DNA of 64,000 bases from Lampris incognitus (Eukaryota > Chordata > Actinopteri > Lampriformes > Lampridae). Of this stretch, positions 22,315 to 51,685 are shown piece after piece. Each line of letters begins with the position of its first letter. Positions within the stretch are counted from its first letter, which is position 1. The notes beneath the pieces were generated by a model. It made no database searches. It saw only the letters and a program-made list of their open reading frames with translations, and was not told the DNA's origin. The position numbers and the translations under genes are program-made. Location: positions 7,664,686 to 7,728,685 of the forward strand of contig NC_079223.1 in NCBI RefSeq assembly GCF_029633865.1, read 5' to 3'.

Positions 22315-25255
22315 TGGATCGGCCGAGGCCCGGGTTACCAATGACCGCCACCGGTACTGTTAACCAGCAGGGTGCCGGTGGAAACTATGCTACTGTTGGG
22401 TGAAGGAGAAGGAGAGGGGGAAGGCATGTCCAGAGGCAGCGGGAGAGGAGAAAGGGTAGGAGTGTGGAGGTGAGAGTTGGAACTTTGAATGTTGGCACTA
22501 TGACTGCTAAAGGGAGAGAGCTGGCTGATATGATAGAAAGAAGAAAGGTAGGTATACTGTGTGTGCAAGAGACCAGGTGGAAGGAGAGTAAGACCAGGAG
22601 TATTGGAGGTGGGTTCAAACTCTTCTACCATGGTGTGAATGGGAGGAGTAATGGGGTAGGGGTAATCTGAAGGAAGAGTATGTCAAGAGCGTGCTGGAGG
22701 TGAAGAGAGTGTCAGACAGAGTGATGAGTATGAAGCTGGAAATTGAAGGTTTATTCCTGAATGTTATCAGCGCATATGCCCCGCAAGTTGGATGTGAGAT
22801 GGAAGAGAAAGAAGAATTCTGGAGTGAGTTGGATGACGTGGTGGAGAGGGTACCCAAGGAGGAGAGAGTGGTGATTGGAGCGGACTTCAATGGACATGTT
22901 GGTGAAGGGAACAGAGGTGATGAGGAGGTGATGGCAAGGTATGGTGTCAAGGAGAGAAATGTAGAAGGACAGATGGTGGTGGATGGCTGTGGTGAATACA
23001 TATTTCAAGAAGAGGGAGGAACACAGGGTGACGTACAAGAGTGGAGGAAAGTGCACACAGGTGGACTATATCTTATGTAGAAGGCGCCATCTAAAAGGGA
23101 TTGGAGACTGCAAGGTGGTGACAGGGGAGAACGTAGCTAGGCAGCATCGGATGGTGGTATGTAGGATGACTTTGGAGACCAAGAAGAGGAAGCGAGTGAA
23201 GACACAGCCGAAGATCAAATGGTGGAAGTTGAAGAAGGAAGACTGTTGTGTGGAGTTCAGGGAGGAGTTAAGACAGGCACTGGGTGGTAGTGAAGAGCTG
23301 CCAGATGGCTGGACAACCAGGGAGACAGCTAGGAAGGTACTTGGTGTGTCATCAGGACAGAGGAAGAAAGACAACGAGACTTAGTGGTGGAATGAGGAAG
23401 TACAGCAAAGTATACGGAGGAAGAGGTTGGCAAAGAAGAAGTGGGATAGTCAGAGAGATGACGAAAGTAGACAGGAGTACAAGGAGACACAGCGTAAAGA
23501 AAAGAGAGAGGTGGCAAAGGCAAAGGAAAAGGCGTATGGTGAGTTGTATGACAGATTAGACACTAAGGAAGGAGAAAAGGACTTGTACCCATTGGCTAGA
23601 CAGAGGGACCGAGCTGTGAAGGATGTACAGCAAGTTAGGGCGATCAAGGATAGAGATGGAAATGTGCTGACAAGCGAGGAGAGTGTGCTGAGAAGGTGGA
23701 AGGAATACTTTGAGGGGCTGATGAATGAAGAAAATGAGAGAGAGAGAAGGTTGGATGATGTGGGGATAGTGAATCAGGAAGTTCAGTGGATTAGCAAGGA
23801 GGAAATGAGGGCAGCTATGAAGAGGATGAAGAGTGGAAAGGCAGTTGGTCCTGATGACATACCTGTGGAGGCACGGAGATGTTTAGGAGAGATGGCAGTG
23901 GGGTTTTTAACTAGATTGTTTAACACCATCTTGGAAAGTGAGAGGATGCCTGAGGAGTGGAGAAGAAGCATACTGGTACCGATTTTCAAGAACAAGGGTG
24001 ATGTGCAGAACTGTAGCAACTACAGAGGTATAAAGTTGATCAGCCACAGCATGAAGATTTGGGAAAGAGTAATAGAAGATAGGTTAAGAGGAAAGGTGAT
24101 GATTAGCGAGCAGCAGTATGGTTTCATGCCACGAAAGATGCAATGTTTGCTTTGAGAATGTTGATTGAGAAGTATAGAGAAGGCCAGAAAGAGTTGCATT
24201 GTGTCTTTGTAGATTTAGAGAAAGCATATGACAAGGTGCCGAGAGAGGAGGTGTGGTATTGTATGAGGAAGTCGGGAGTGGCAGAGAAGTATGTAGGAGT
24301 GGTGCAGGATATGTATGAGGGAAGTGTGACAGTGGTGAGGTGTGTGGTTGAAATGACAGATGGGTTCAAGGTGGAGGTGGGATTACATCAGGGATCGGCT
24401 CTGAGCCCTTTCTTGTTTGCAATGGTGATGGACAGGTTGATGGACGAGATCAAGCAGGAGTCTCCATGGACGATGATGTTCGCGGATGACATTGTGATCT
24501 GTAGCGAGAGTAGGATGCAGGTTGAGGCGAGCCTGGAGAGGTGGAGGTATGCACTGGAGAGAAGAGGAATGAAAGTCAGTAGGAGTAAGACGGAATACCT
24601 ATGTGTGAATGAGAGGGAGGACAGTGGAATGGTGAGGATGCAAGGAGTGGAGGTGACGAACACATGAGTTTAAATACTTGGGGTCAACTGTCCAAAGTAA
24701 CGGGAAGTGCAGTAGAGAGGTGAAGAAGAGAGTGCAGGCAGGGTGGAGTGGGTGGAGAAGAGTGTCAGGAGTGATCTGTGACAGAAGGGTCCCAGCAAGA
24801 GTTAAAGGGAAGCTTTACAACATGGTTGTGAGACCAGCTATGTTATATGGTTTGGAGACAGTGGCACTGATGAAAAGACAGGAGGCGGCGCTGGAGGTGG
24901 AGGAGGCAGAGGTGAAGATGATAAGATTTTCATTGGGAGTGATGAAGAAGGACAGGATTAGGAACGATTATGTTAGAGGGACCGCTCAGGTTGGACGGTT
25001 TGGAGACAAAGCAAGAGAGGCAAGACTGAGATGGTTTGGACATGTGTGGAGGAGAGATACTGGGTATACTGGGAGAAGGATGCTGAATATGGAGCTGCCA
25101 GGGAAGAGGAGAAGAGGAAGGCCAAAGAGGAGGTTTATGGATGTGGTGAGGGAGGACATGCAGGTGGGCTGGTGTGACAGAGGAAGACGCAGAAGACAGG
25201 AAGAAATGGAAACGGATGATCCGCTGTGGCGACCCCTAACGGGAGCAGCCGAAAA

Positions 25256-25288
<33 letters not shown>

Positions 25289-25290
25289 AT
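22315..25290 (+). mobile_element. RTE-type LINE, nearly full length but frameshifted
   Basis: The element encodes an endonuclease followed by reverse transcriptase, as RTE-clade LINEs do. The endonuclease shows GTLNVGTM, VQETRWK, SAYAPQVG, GADFNGHVG and the VDYILCRR region (about 22464-23110). The reverse transcriptase shows SGKAVGPDDIP, NYRGIKLISH, CVFVDLEKAYDKVPR, GLHQGSALSPFLF and the catalytic FADDIVI (about 23850-24500). The C-terminal part ends DPLWRPLTGAA before a (TAG)n tail at about 25257-25290. Stops and frameshifts near 22668, 22980, 23382, 24140 and 24665 break the frame, so it is a dead copy. Confidence 0.92.
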
Positions 25291-25439
25291 TCTTAGGTTA
25301 TTTTGCTCTAAACACATTCCTCTGTCTAATAAATAAAGATTTTCAGCTGAAATATTTCATTCATCGAGGCCTATATTGTGTTTTTAGGTGTTCCCTTTAT
25401 TTTTTTGAGCAGTGTATTTAGGATGAACATGATTTATTG

Positions 25440-25803
25440 CGGCGGCACGGTGGTGCAGTGGTTAGCGTGGTCGCCTCACAGCAAAGAAGGTTCTGGGTTC
25501 GAGCCCCGGGGTAGTCCAACCTTGGGGGTCGTCCCCGAGTCGTCCTCTGTGTGGAGTTTGCATGTTCTCCCCGTGTCTGTGTGGGTTTCCTCCGGGTGCT
25601 CTGCAGTCCAAAGACATGTAGGTCAGGTGAATCGGCCATACTAAATTGTCCCTAGGTGTGTGGGTGTGTGTGTCTCGGCCCTGTGATGGCCTGGCGGCCT
25701 GTCCAGAGTGTCTCCCCGCCTGCCGCCCAATGACTGTTGGGATAGGCTCCAGCATCCCGTGACCCTGAGTAAGGATAAGCGGTTTGGATAATGGATGGAT
25801 GGA
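25440..25803 (+). mobile_element. tRNA-derived SINE, family B
   Basis: This copy has head ggcggcacggtggtgc and B-box-like gggttcgagcccc. The middle blocks are tgtggagtttgcatg and tccaaagacatgtag, and the 3' module gggataggctccagc leads to a short ATGG tail. It is the most complete family B copy here. Confidence 0.88.
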
Positions 25804-25805
25804 TG

Positions 25806-26904
25806 ATTTATTGTTGGCCTCCATGGGCGCCCCCTAGCGGCTGGGTCCCAGAAAGCGCCCCCCCCCCCAAGGGCAGCCCTGATCTTAACCACACCAAACC
25901 CACATCTAATATCAGCTTCCTCCAACGCAATACCTAAACTTAAGTATCTTGAACTTTACGCCTAAGCTTATCCTTACCTAAACTGCCGTTTCCTGTCTGA
26001 AAGGCTGTCTTGGTGGAAGGATCACATAATCTGACCGGTCACAGATTTTTGTGTAACACCGGAAACCAGAGGCGAATCTATGCCAAGAGTCGGGTTAAGA
26101 ATTGGAGAGAAAAACAAAAGACTTTTCCCTTCATAAGAAAATATGGGTTTTAGTTAACTGTGGAAACTACATGGCTGACGGTAGTTGATGGCTGCAAAGA
26201 TAACATGGATTTTAACTTTGTTCACTACCACTCCACTACTGAAAGATTTAATTGAATCAGTGAATGAATAACATATTTTTAGATACCTTCCAAGAACTGA
26301 GGTCAGAAAAATGGTGAGAATTATCAACTATTTCCAGACTCACATACTATGTACGTTGGTGTTAAGATAGCAATTTGGAAATCATCGCAGTAAGTCACAG
26401 AAAGCAAGCTTGATGACTGTATTTCACCATTTTTCTTCAGATTTATTTGTTTGTCCCCCGCTCGTGTTATGTAATCCACCTCTTGACGAGCTGCCATGCT
26501 ACAGCCTAACTCTCACTTTTTCAGTTGTTATACAGTTTTACCTACGGATCTCCTCCCATTGATCCACCCATCGAAGCAATCCTGAAATATTTTGACTAAT
26601 TTCCCAGTTGGGGGGGGGGTATCTCTTTTCTTGTTAGTGTGTTGATTAGGAGGGAGTTGATTTGATGTTTGCAGAAGTAGGTGGTCTTAGTTAAAGCGTT
26701 GGAGAGATGCAAGGCATGATGTGATTTGGGCCTATCTGCTGCATCGACCTCTGATCACACTTCAGTGGCTCTGCCGTCTCAACTCAGCGTCCCAAATCCT
26801 AATTGTCGACACGGCTCGAAGTTCGCGCAAAATGTCACCTCGGTTGTATTTTCTCATCGATTTTGACTCATCAGCCGCCTGATCAACAAATCAATGAACT
26901 GACA
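25806..26904. other. No recognised gene
   Basis: I see no recognisable coding domain or repeat between the SINE and the L2-like LINE. Confidence 0.45.
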
Positions 26905-29040
26905 ATCAATCAGATTGTATTCGTATAGCGCTTTTCACACAACCAAATGTAACACAAAGTGCTTCACACAATAAAATCTCTCCCCCTCACAAAAAAAAAG
27001 TACAGGCAAATTTTTATAAAAGTACAGACAAGTTTAAAAGTGAGTTAGTAAAATAATAAAAGTGCCATAAACACTGATTAATTGAAAGTAACAACAGAGC
27101 AGAATATATAAAAATAGCAAAATATATAAAACACACACACACACACTATGAACTTAGCTGTAGGCTGTTTTGAAGAGTAAGGTTTTTAACCTGCTTTTAA
27201 ATGTGTCCAGTGTGGGGGCCTCTCTCAGGTCCTCAGGCGGGGCGTTCCATCTACTTGGGGCGTAATGAGGGACGGTTAAAAGACCACTGCCATCGGACCT
27301 GAGAGTTCTTGCTGGTTTGTAAGGAATTAACATGTCTTTTATATAGTGTGGTGCAAGGCCATTTAGCGCTTTGTGTACAATTAACGGAATTTTAAAATCG
27401 ATTCTAGTTTTGACGGGGAGCCAATGCGGAGATCTGAGAACAGGTGTAATGTGCTCATACTTCTTAGCTCTGGTGAGAACACGTGCTGCTGCATTTTGAA
27501 TTAACTGTAGCTGCCGCACAACTGATTTTGGGAGGCCGGTGAATAGTCCATTGCAGTAGTCTAGTCTACTTGTTATAAAAGCATGGATTCATTTCTCACA
27601 GTCTGATATTGATAGAAAGCCTCTTAGTTTTGAAATGTTTTTAAGATGGTAGAAGGCTGATCTTGTGAGATGAATGATGTGGCTCTTATAATTTAGATCA
27701 CTGTCTTTGATTACACCAAGATTTCTCGCTTCGCTTTTGCACCCCAGAGACAGAGAGCTGAGATGAGCTGCAATTCTGTCCCGAGTCTTTGCACTGAAAT
27801 AAGCATTTCTGTCTTGTCTTTGTTCAGTTGTAAAATGTTCTCTGACATCCATAGATTAATATCATCAATGCATTGAATTAGGGAACGTATGGGATCGAGG
27901 TCATCGGAAGATAGGGATATGTGCAGTTGTGAATCATCCGCATAATTATGGTAATTTCTTTTGTGTTTCTGTATATCATGTGCAAGTGGGAGCATATAGC
28001 GATTGAATAGTAGTGGTCCAAGAATCGTACCTTGATTATACCCACTTTGTCCGAGGAAATGTCTCCAATAGACACAAAGAACTGCCTGTCCTGAAGGTAG
28101 GTTCTAAACCAGTTGAGAACCGGGCCAGAAAGGCCGACCCATTTTTCTAATCTCTCTAGCAAAATATCATGATCAGCAGTGTTGAAGGCGGCACTGAGAT
28201 CCAGGAGCACAAAAACAGACAATTTATTACAATCTGTGTTCATATGCAGATCATCCACAACTTTGATAAGTGCTGTTTCTGTGCTATGGTGAGATCGAAA
28301 ACCTGATTGATAAATGCCTAGAGGGTTGTTAGATATTAAATAGTTATTAAATTGAGAATAAACTGTTTTTTCAAGGATTTTGCTGAGGAATGGGAAGTTG
28401 GAGATGGGCCTGTAGTTGGCAATAGCTGTCGCATCAAGATTACTCTTCTGCAGAAGTGGTTTAATGACCGCTGTTTTAAGTGCTGCAGGAAATATACCTG
28501 CCTGAACAGAGCAGTTAATACTTTCTAAATGTCATGTGCTGAGCAATTAAAAACATTTTTAAAAAAGTTGGTAGGGAGAGAATCCAAGCAGCAGGTGGAT
28601 GACCTGAGCTGCCTAACAATGTTGTCTAGACTTTGAAGGTCTAGAGGGTCAAAGTGAGACATGGCGCCAGTGATATTTCTGGAGAACTGGAGGGTGGGTT
28701 CATTACTGGATCTTGAGGCGCCAATGTTCTGTCTAATGGCAATCATTTTGTTATTGAAGAATGTAGCGAATTGCTCACATTTTTCAGTGGACAGCATCTC
28801 TGATGGGTTTGGAGGTGGTGGATTAATAATTGGTCAATAGTAGAGAAAAGCACTTTACTATTGTTCATATTTTCATTAATGATTTTAGAGAAAAAAGACT
28901 GTCTGGCCTGTATAATGAGCAATGACAATGAGCCTTAGATTCCCCTGAAGATTGTGAGAAATATCTGCCAATAATTTTCATCATCATCAGGTCGAGTATC
29001 TTCGGATGAAAGGATACTGTTATGAAACAATAAAAGGCTG
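26905..29040 (-). mobile_element. L2-like LINE, 5'-truncated and decayed
   Basis: Several - strand frames give pieces of a LINE protein in order: CEQFATFFNNKM (about 28780), FVLLDLSAAFNTADHD (about 28200), YADDSQLHISL (about 27930) and the C-terminal LQLIQNAAARVLTR and HWLPVKTRIDFK (27519-27154). The 3' end near 26905-26945 reads, on -, as a gcgctatacgaata tail of the type shared by L2 elements. Frame breaks are frequent, so it is a fossil. A Tc1-like element sits just beyond its 5' side. Confidence 0.85.
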
Positions 29041-29104
29041 ATAATGTAATAAAAACCTTGAACCAATAATGTAAAACATTTTTGCCGGTAACAGTTGACA
29101 CATA

Positions 29105-30324
29105 CACTCACTGGCCACTTTATTAGGTACACCTTGCTAGTACCGGGTTGGACCCCCTTTTGCCTTCAGAACTGCCTTAATCCTTCGTGACATAGATTCA
29201 ACAAGGTACTGGAAACATTCCTCAGAGAGTTTGGTCCATATTGACATGATAGCATCACGCAGTTGCCGCAGATTTGTCGGCTGCACATCCATGATGCGAA
29301 TCTCCCGGTCCACCACATCCCAAAGGTGCTCTATTGGATTGAGATCTGGTGACTGTGGAGGCCATTTGAGTACAGTGAACTCATTGTCATGTTCAAGAAA
29401 CAAGTCTGAGATGATTCGAGCTTTATGACATGGCGCGTTATCCTGCTGGAAGTAGCCATCAGAAGATGGGAACACTGTGGTCATAAAGGGAAGGACATGG
29501 TCAGCAACAATACTCAGGTAGGCTATGGCGTTGACACGATGCTCAATTGGTACTAAGGGGCCCAAAGTGTGCCAAGAAAATATCCCCCACACCATTACAC
29601 CACCACCACAAGCCTGAACCGTTGATACAAGGCAGGATGGATCCATGCTTTCATGTTGTTGACGCCAAATTCTGACCCTACCATCCGAATGTCGCAGCAG
29701 AAATCGAGACTCATCAGACCAGGCAACGTTTTTCCAATCTTCTATTGTCCAATTTTGGTGAGCCTGTGCGAATTGTAGCCTCAGTTTCCTGTTCTTAGCT
29801 GACAGGAGTGGCACCCGGTGTGGTCTTCTGCTGCTGTAGCCCATCTGCCTCAAGGTTCGACGTGTTGTGCGTTCAGAGATGCTCTTCTGCATACCTCGGT
29901 TGTAATGAGTGGTTATTTGAGTTACTGTTGCCTTTCTATCAGCTCGAAGCAGTCTGGCCATTCTCCTCTGACCTCTGGCATCAACAAGGCATTTTCGCCC
30001 ACAGAACTGCCGCTCACTGGATATTTTCTCTTTTTCGGACCATTCTCTGTAAACCCTAGAGATGGTTGTGCGTGAAAATCCCAGTAGATCAGCAGTTTCT
30101 GAAATACTCAGACCAGCCTGTCTGGCACCAACAACCATGCCACATTCAAAGTCACTTAAATCTCCTTTCTTCCCCATTCTGATGCTCGGTTTGAACTGCA
30201 GCAGATCGTCTTGACCATGTCTACATGCCTAAATGCATTGAGTTGCTGCCATGTGATTGGCTGATTAGAAATTTGCGTTAACGAGCAGTTGGACAGGTGT
30301 GCCTAATAAAGTGGCCGGTGAGTG
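29105..30324 (-). mobile_element. Tc1/mariner transposon, intact, DD36E type
   Basis: This is a complete 1220-bp element. The ends cactcactggccac and gtggccggtgagtg form about 30-bp terminal inverted repeats differing at about two positions. TA duplications flank it (29103-29104 and 30325-30326). It holds one uninterrupted transposase gene. The D-to-E spacing fits the DD36E group described as Incomer. The near-identical ends and open frame suggest a fairly recent insertion. Confidence 0.92.
29137..30177 (-). CDS. Tc1/mariner transposase, 346 aa, DD36E
   Basis: The enzyme cuts and pastes the transposon that carries it, acting in the nucleus on the terminal repeats. The start [13 protein letters not shown] opens two helix-turn-helix DNA-binding regions (roughly residues 1-115, including [20 protein letters not shown]). 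The catalytic domain follows: first Asp in WSDESRFLL, second Asp in [10 protein letters not shown], and Glu in [12 protein letters not shown] count 36 residues between the second Asp and the Glu, against 34 in classic Tc1. There are no stops or frameshifts. Length is normal for the family. The stop codon lies only a few bases from the inverted repeat. Confidence 0.93.
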   Translation of the reverse strand: MGKKGDLSDFECGMVVGARQAGLSISETADLLGFSRTTISRVYREWSEKEKISSERQFCGRKCLVDARGQRRMARLLRADRKATVTQITTHYNRGMQKSISERTTRRTLRQMGYSSRRPHRVPLLSAKNRKLRLQFAQAHQNWTIEDWKNVAWSDESRFLLRHSDGRVRIWRQQHESMDPSCLVSTVQACGGGVMVWGIFSWHTLGPLVPIEHRVNAIAYLSIVADHVLPFMTTVFPSSDGYFQQDNAPCHKARIISDLFLEHDNEFTVLKWPPQSPDLNPIEHLWDVVDREIRIMDVQPTNLRQLRDAIMSIWTKLSEECFQYLVESMSRRIKAVLKAKGGPTRY

Positions 30325-30941
30325 TATATGGACTAATATGTGAGTTTTAAGTGCTAGCACACAAAATGCATTCAATAAGCGTGATTGTGAAGTGTCATAA
30401 ATTCATTTTTTACTCACAGTTATCACCAGAACTATATTCTGAGAGCCCACTTTGCAAAAAAAAAAGTACCTGCTCTTTTTAAAACTGTTAAAGTCACAGC
30501 AAATCCTGCCGTAGCTGACAGATCTTTCATTTGATCAGTTTCCAGGACAAGAGTCAACACATGCATTGTCCTCCGATGTCAGTTACACTCTGAATTGTTG
30601 TTGTGCAAACTGTGCCAAGGCTTGAAAAAGTGAACGCATTAAGAAATTTCACTATTGTAAGCAGCTGTGCAAATTAGGCAGTTTTTCTCTTTACAGTAAT
30701 GTAGCAGGTTACTGCATTATTCTGTAATGTGTCACATCATTGTGATATGTTACAGTATCAAGACATTATAATGCAATATGTTATGGGCAAAATTGTTATT
30801 GCATTATTGGTTAAACTAGGAGAACCCCGCTACGATGTAGTGGTTTGGTTATCCACCCGTCTAAATCTCCCTCCTCTTCATCCTGCCAACTAACCGCCTT
30901 CCCCCTGCCCCTAACCCCCCCCCACTCCAACTCCCTCCCCC

Positions 30942-31390
30942 AAATGCTCAGAATCACCCGAAATGCCGAGAAAAGTGGTTTTTAGCCATTTTTAGAAAAT
31001 GCATATTTTGCATAATTATGCATAAATATTATAATTATATTTTAATGTTCTGCTATTTTTCTGGTCCTCTCTGGAACAATACCTACCACCTCCAAAAAAA
31101 AATTAGGATCATAAGTGCATTTTTGCAAAAATGCATATATTTTGCATAATGCCAAAACATTTCTAAGTCCCAGAATTTTTTTTTTATATAGGTGGAAAAA
31201 AAATCAAAAATGCTCAGAATCATCTGAAATGCCGAGAAAAGTGGTTTTAGCCATTTTTAGAAAAATTCATATTTTGCATATTTATGCATAATTATGCATA
31301 ATTTTAATTGTCTGGGATTTTCCCCGTACTCTCTGAGACAATACCTACCACCTCCACAAAGAATTAAGATCATAAGTGCTTTAGTTTTCG
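30942..31390. repeat. Imperfect tandem duplication (~265-bp unit)
   Basis: The phrases aaatgctcagaatca, gccgagaaaagtggtt and acaatacctaccacctcc occur in the same order twice, from about 30942 and 31208. The sequence is AT-rich with tgcata repeats. No gene is seen in 30327-31500. Confidence 0.75.
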
Positions 31391-31839
31391 GTCCCGCTAT
31401 CTACACTAACTAACACACACACACACACATACATTCCGAAAATATGAGTAGATATTTTACTACATTATCAGCTTTATTGTATTTGATTTTAATTACATTG
31501 CAGTGGCGGCTGGTGCTAAGTTTTTTGGGGGGGGCACAATTTACCTTGACGCAGCACACCTGCCAGCTGCTTTAATGTCCACACAGTCACAGAGTTATTT
31601 ATAAGGACAATGTAGCCTATAGATGTTATCAGGGCTCGTAGACGGTGGATGATTGACAGTCGAGACGAGGCGTGGTGGTGGGTGTGAACACGATTGACAG
31701 CCACCAGAATTGTCCAGTCACATTAGATAAAAAAAACATTAACACGATACCAATTCGCTGCCGATAACAGTGGGAGTGGAAGAAACCAATCAGGCAGCAG
31801 CCTCAGGTCACCTGCTCGCCACAAGTTGGAGGGCTCATA

Positions 31840-32340
31840 GTTTGAGGGCTTGCGTGCACGTGCGGTCGGTTCTCCTCCCACGTCTTCATGGTGACGGTGG
31901 TCGCCATTTGGATGCTGCCTGCCCTTCCTCTCCTCACATAAGTTTTTCTTTTATTACATGATGCTGCTGGTCGCGTGGCTTGGGTCCTGGACTGCTCCGT
32001 TGGCGTGTGGACACTGCTTGGCATCCTGTGCATCATGTTCTTCATAAATGTTATGTCCATTATAATTCTGTTCTCCTCTTTCAATGCTGTATTGTGTTAA
32101 TTGCGTGAACACAACATCCATTGCACGCTGTCCGTCTTGGGAGAGAGATCCTCCTCTGTTGCTCTCCCTGATGTTTCTTCCTATTGTTTCTCCCTGTTAA
32201 AGGTTTTTTTTTAGGGAGTTGTTCCTTATCCGATGAGAGGGTCTAAGGACAGGATGTTGTGTTGCTGTTAAGCCCACTGAGGCAAATTTGTAATTTGTGA
32301 TATTGGGCTATACAAATAAAATTGATTTGATTTGATTTGA
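31840..32340 (+). mobile_element. LINE/SINE-type 3' fragment with (TTGAT)n tail
   Basis: The segment is absent from the related element at 8330-9451, so it is an insertion. Its 3' part (ctccctgatgtttcttcc, cctgttaaaggt, gatattgggctatac) ends in aaataaaattgatttg repeats, the kind of tail carried by L2-type LINEs and their SINE partners. Confidence 0.6.
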
Positions 32341-32438
32341 TATGGTTTGGCCGGCGCCCCTCACCCAGGAAGTATACTGTCACGTGCGTGGATAAGAAGA
32401 CACGCTGGCCGCTGGCTAGCGGGTCGGACCCTTTAGTC

Positions 32439-33043
32439 CAGTGGTTCTCAACCTTTATGGGGTCCTGGACCTCCTGCGTATTTTTGATCTACCCTGAGGA
32501 CCCCTCCACCTGATCTTGGGGGAGGGGGTTGCAATTTGATAGAAACAGTAGAAACTGCATTTTAAATTGCATTATAGCATTTATTCACTCTTTGGGGCAA
32601 AAATAAGAGCTTTCAGTTGTAACTTAGATATAGTTAACAAAACAGAATTCTTATGCAGTAACTTTCAGATATATGTAACAAAACAGAATATGTATTCAGT
32701 AACTTTCAGATATATGTAACAAAACAGAATATGTATTCAGTAACTTTCAGATATATGTAACAACAGACTTTTTATGCAGTGACTTTTAACAATGCAAACG
32801 GGAGCGAATCTCTTATTAAAATACAATAAATTACACTTGTGAAACAGATGTAATTAGAGAAAAAAATTCCTGTTACCCTTTATAGTTTAGGTAGATAAAG
32901 GTCTCAGTCACATTTGAGTAAAATAATCCTATTTCTATAAATGTCATAGGATCATTTTTTTAAAGATATTTTATTTTCACGGACCCCTTGCAATTACACC
33001 ACGGACCAATAGGGGTCCGCGGACCCCCGGTTGAGAAACACTG
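32439..33043. mobile_element. Nested hAT element (Charlie-like ends)
   Basis: The termini cagtggttctcaacc and ggttgagaaacactg are inverted repeats. Perfect 8-base duplications ctttagtc flank it at 32431-32438 and 33044-33051. It splits the tRNA-like segment of the host hAT element. The interior is AT-rich with a repeated aactttcagatatatg motif and no transposase, so it is non-autonomous. The cagtggttctcaac end resembles Charlie-group hATs. Confidence 0.88.
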
Positions 33044-33938
33044 CTTTAGTCGACTGGTTAACGGTGCCTCCTGCGGTGCGGGCGACACGGGTTCGCGTCC
33101 CGGCCGCGGCAGTTCCCGTGGCTGCGTCGTCCCCCGAATTCGCTACAATATGTATCCAGTCAGAAATCACCCAAACACCATATGTAACGCTGCTGACAGG
33201 CTCTCTCTCGCAGACTGAAAAACACTTTTATTTCCTAATTACTTGCATCATATTACTAAACCATATTTAACACGTTTAAGGAGATTTTCATCTCTTGGCG
33301 TTTGAAGCCCCAGCGCCCTGTACTGTACTGGCCAGCCGCCACTGACAGCCTTTCCCGGGCGCTCATTCTTTCCACGTGGCCCTTGGGTCTTTCAATAATG
33401 GGGGGAAAAAGTTGCTTAATTGACTAACGAGGCAATTATCGCCCTCCATTAGAATAACCGTTGTTTAAACGACGAGGAGCCTGGTTGCTCGTTTGGCCCG
33501 CATCCCCCCCCTAATGGCATCAGGGCAGGAGCTGAAGACACTTTTACCTTTCATACTCACACGTCCGAGGAGGTGGGGGGGGGGGGGTCGGTCGGCGGTG
33601 ACGCACGGCCCCCTTATCTCCAACCTGGAACACGCATCACTGACGGAGAAAGGCGAGTTGACAGGCGAAGGTCCTCCCCATGGCATGTGATGCGGCGTGC
33701 GGCCCCGGCCGAGCGAGCTCGTCTGTTATGGCTCCTCCTTTACCAGCGGAACGTGAGCGAGGCGCAGGGCACGACCACAGGCAAAGCCGTCGTCTTCTCT
33801 CCAGTCCGCGGGGCAACGGCGGGGCGGACTGCGACATGCCGAGGAGGACGAACGCCGACTAGATAAATAATGCGCCCAGCGTCGCCTTCTGCCGCCGCGA
33901 AGAGTTGAGAGTTTGTGCTCGATTAACAAACCCCCCAA

Positions 33939-51632
<17,694 letters not shown>

Positions 51633-51679
51633 ACCTGAGCCCCAGCGTCCCTCGGGCTTCACGGGGGGTGGACAGTTTT

Positions 51680-51685
51680 AATAAA
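51680..51685 (+). terminator. FBXO11: FBXO11 candidate poly(A) signal (proximal)
   Basis: AATAAA lies 48 bases after the stop codon. A longer 3' UTR using a distal signal (53560-53565) is also possible. Confidence 0.5.

Larger units (their letters stand above)
31501..33344. mobile_element. hAT-like element related to 8330-9451, with nested insertions
   Basis: The termini are cagtggcggctgg and ccagccgccactg. The arms match the element at 8330-9451 in inverse orientation: the aagcagctgtcaggtg region, the gattgacagtcgagac region and the gtttaagg end. No transposase is seen. Two later insertions interrupt it, a LINE/SINE tail (about 31840-32340) and a second hAT (32439-33043). I found no matching 8-base target duplication for this copy. 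Confidence 0.65.

Noticed and set aside
22464-25421. Several + strand open frames as host genes
   Set aside because: Together they are one frameshifted RTE LINE protein with endonuclease and reverse transcriptase motifs.
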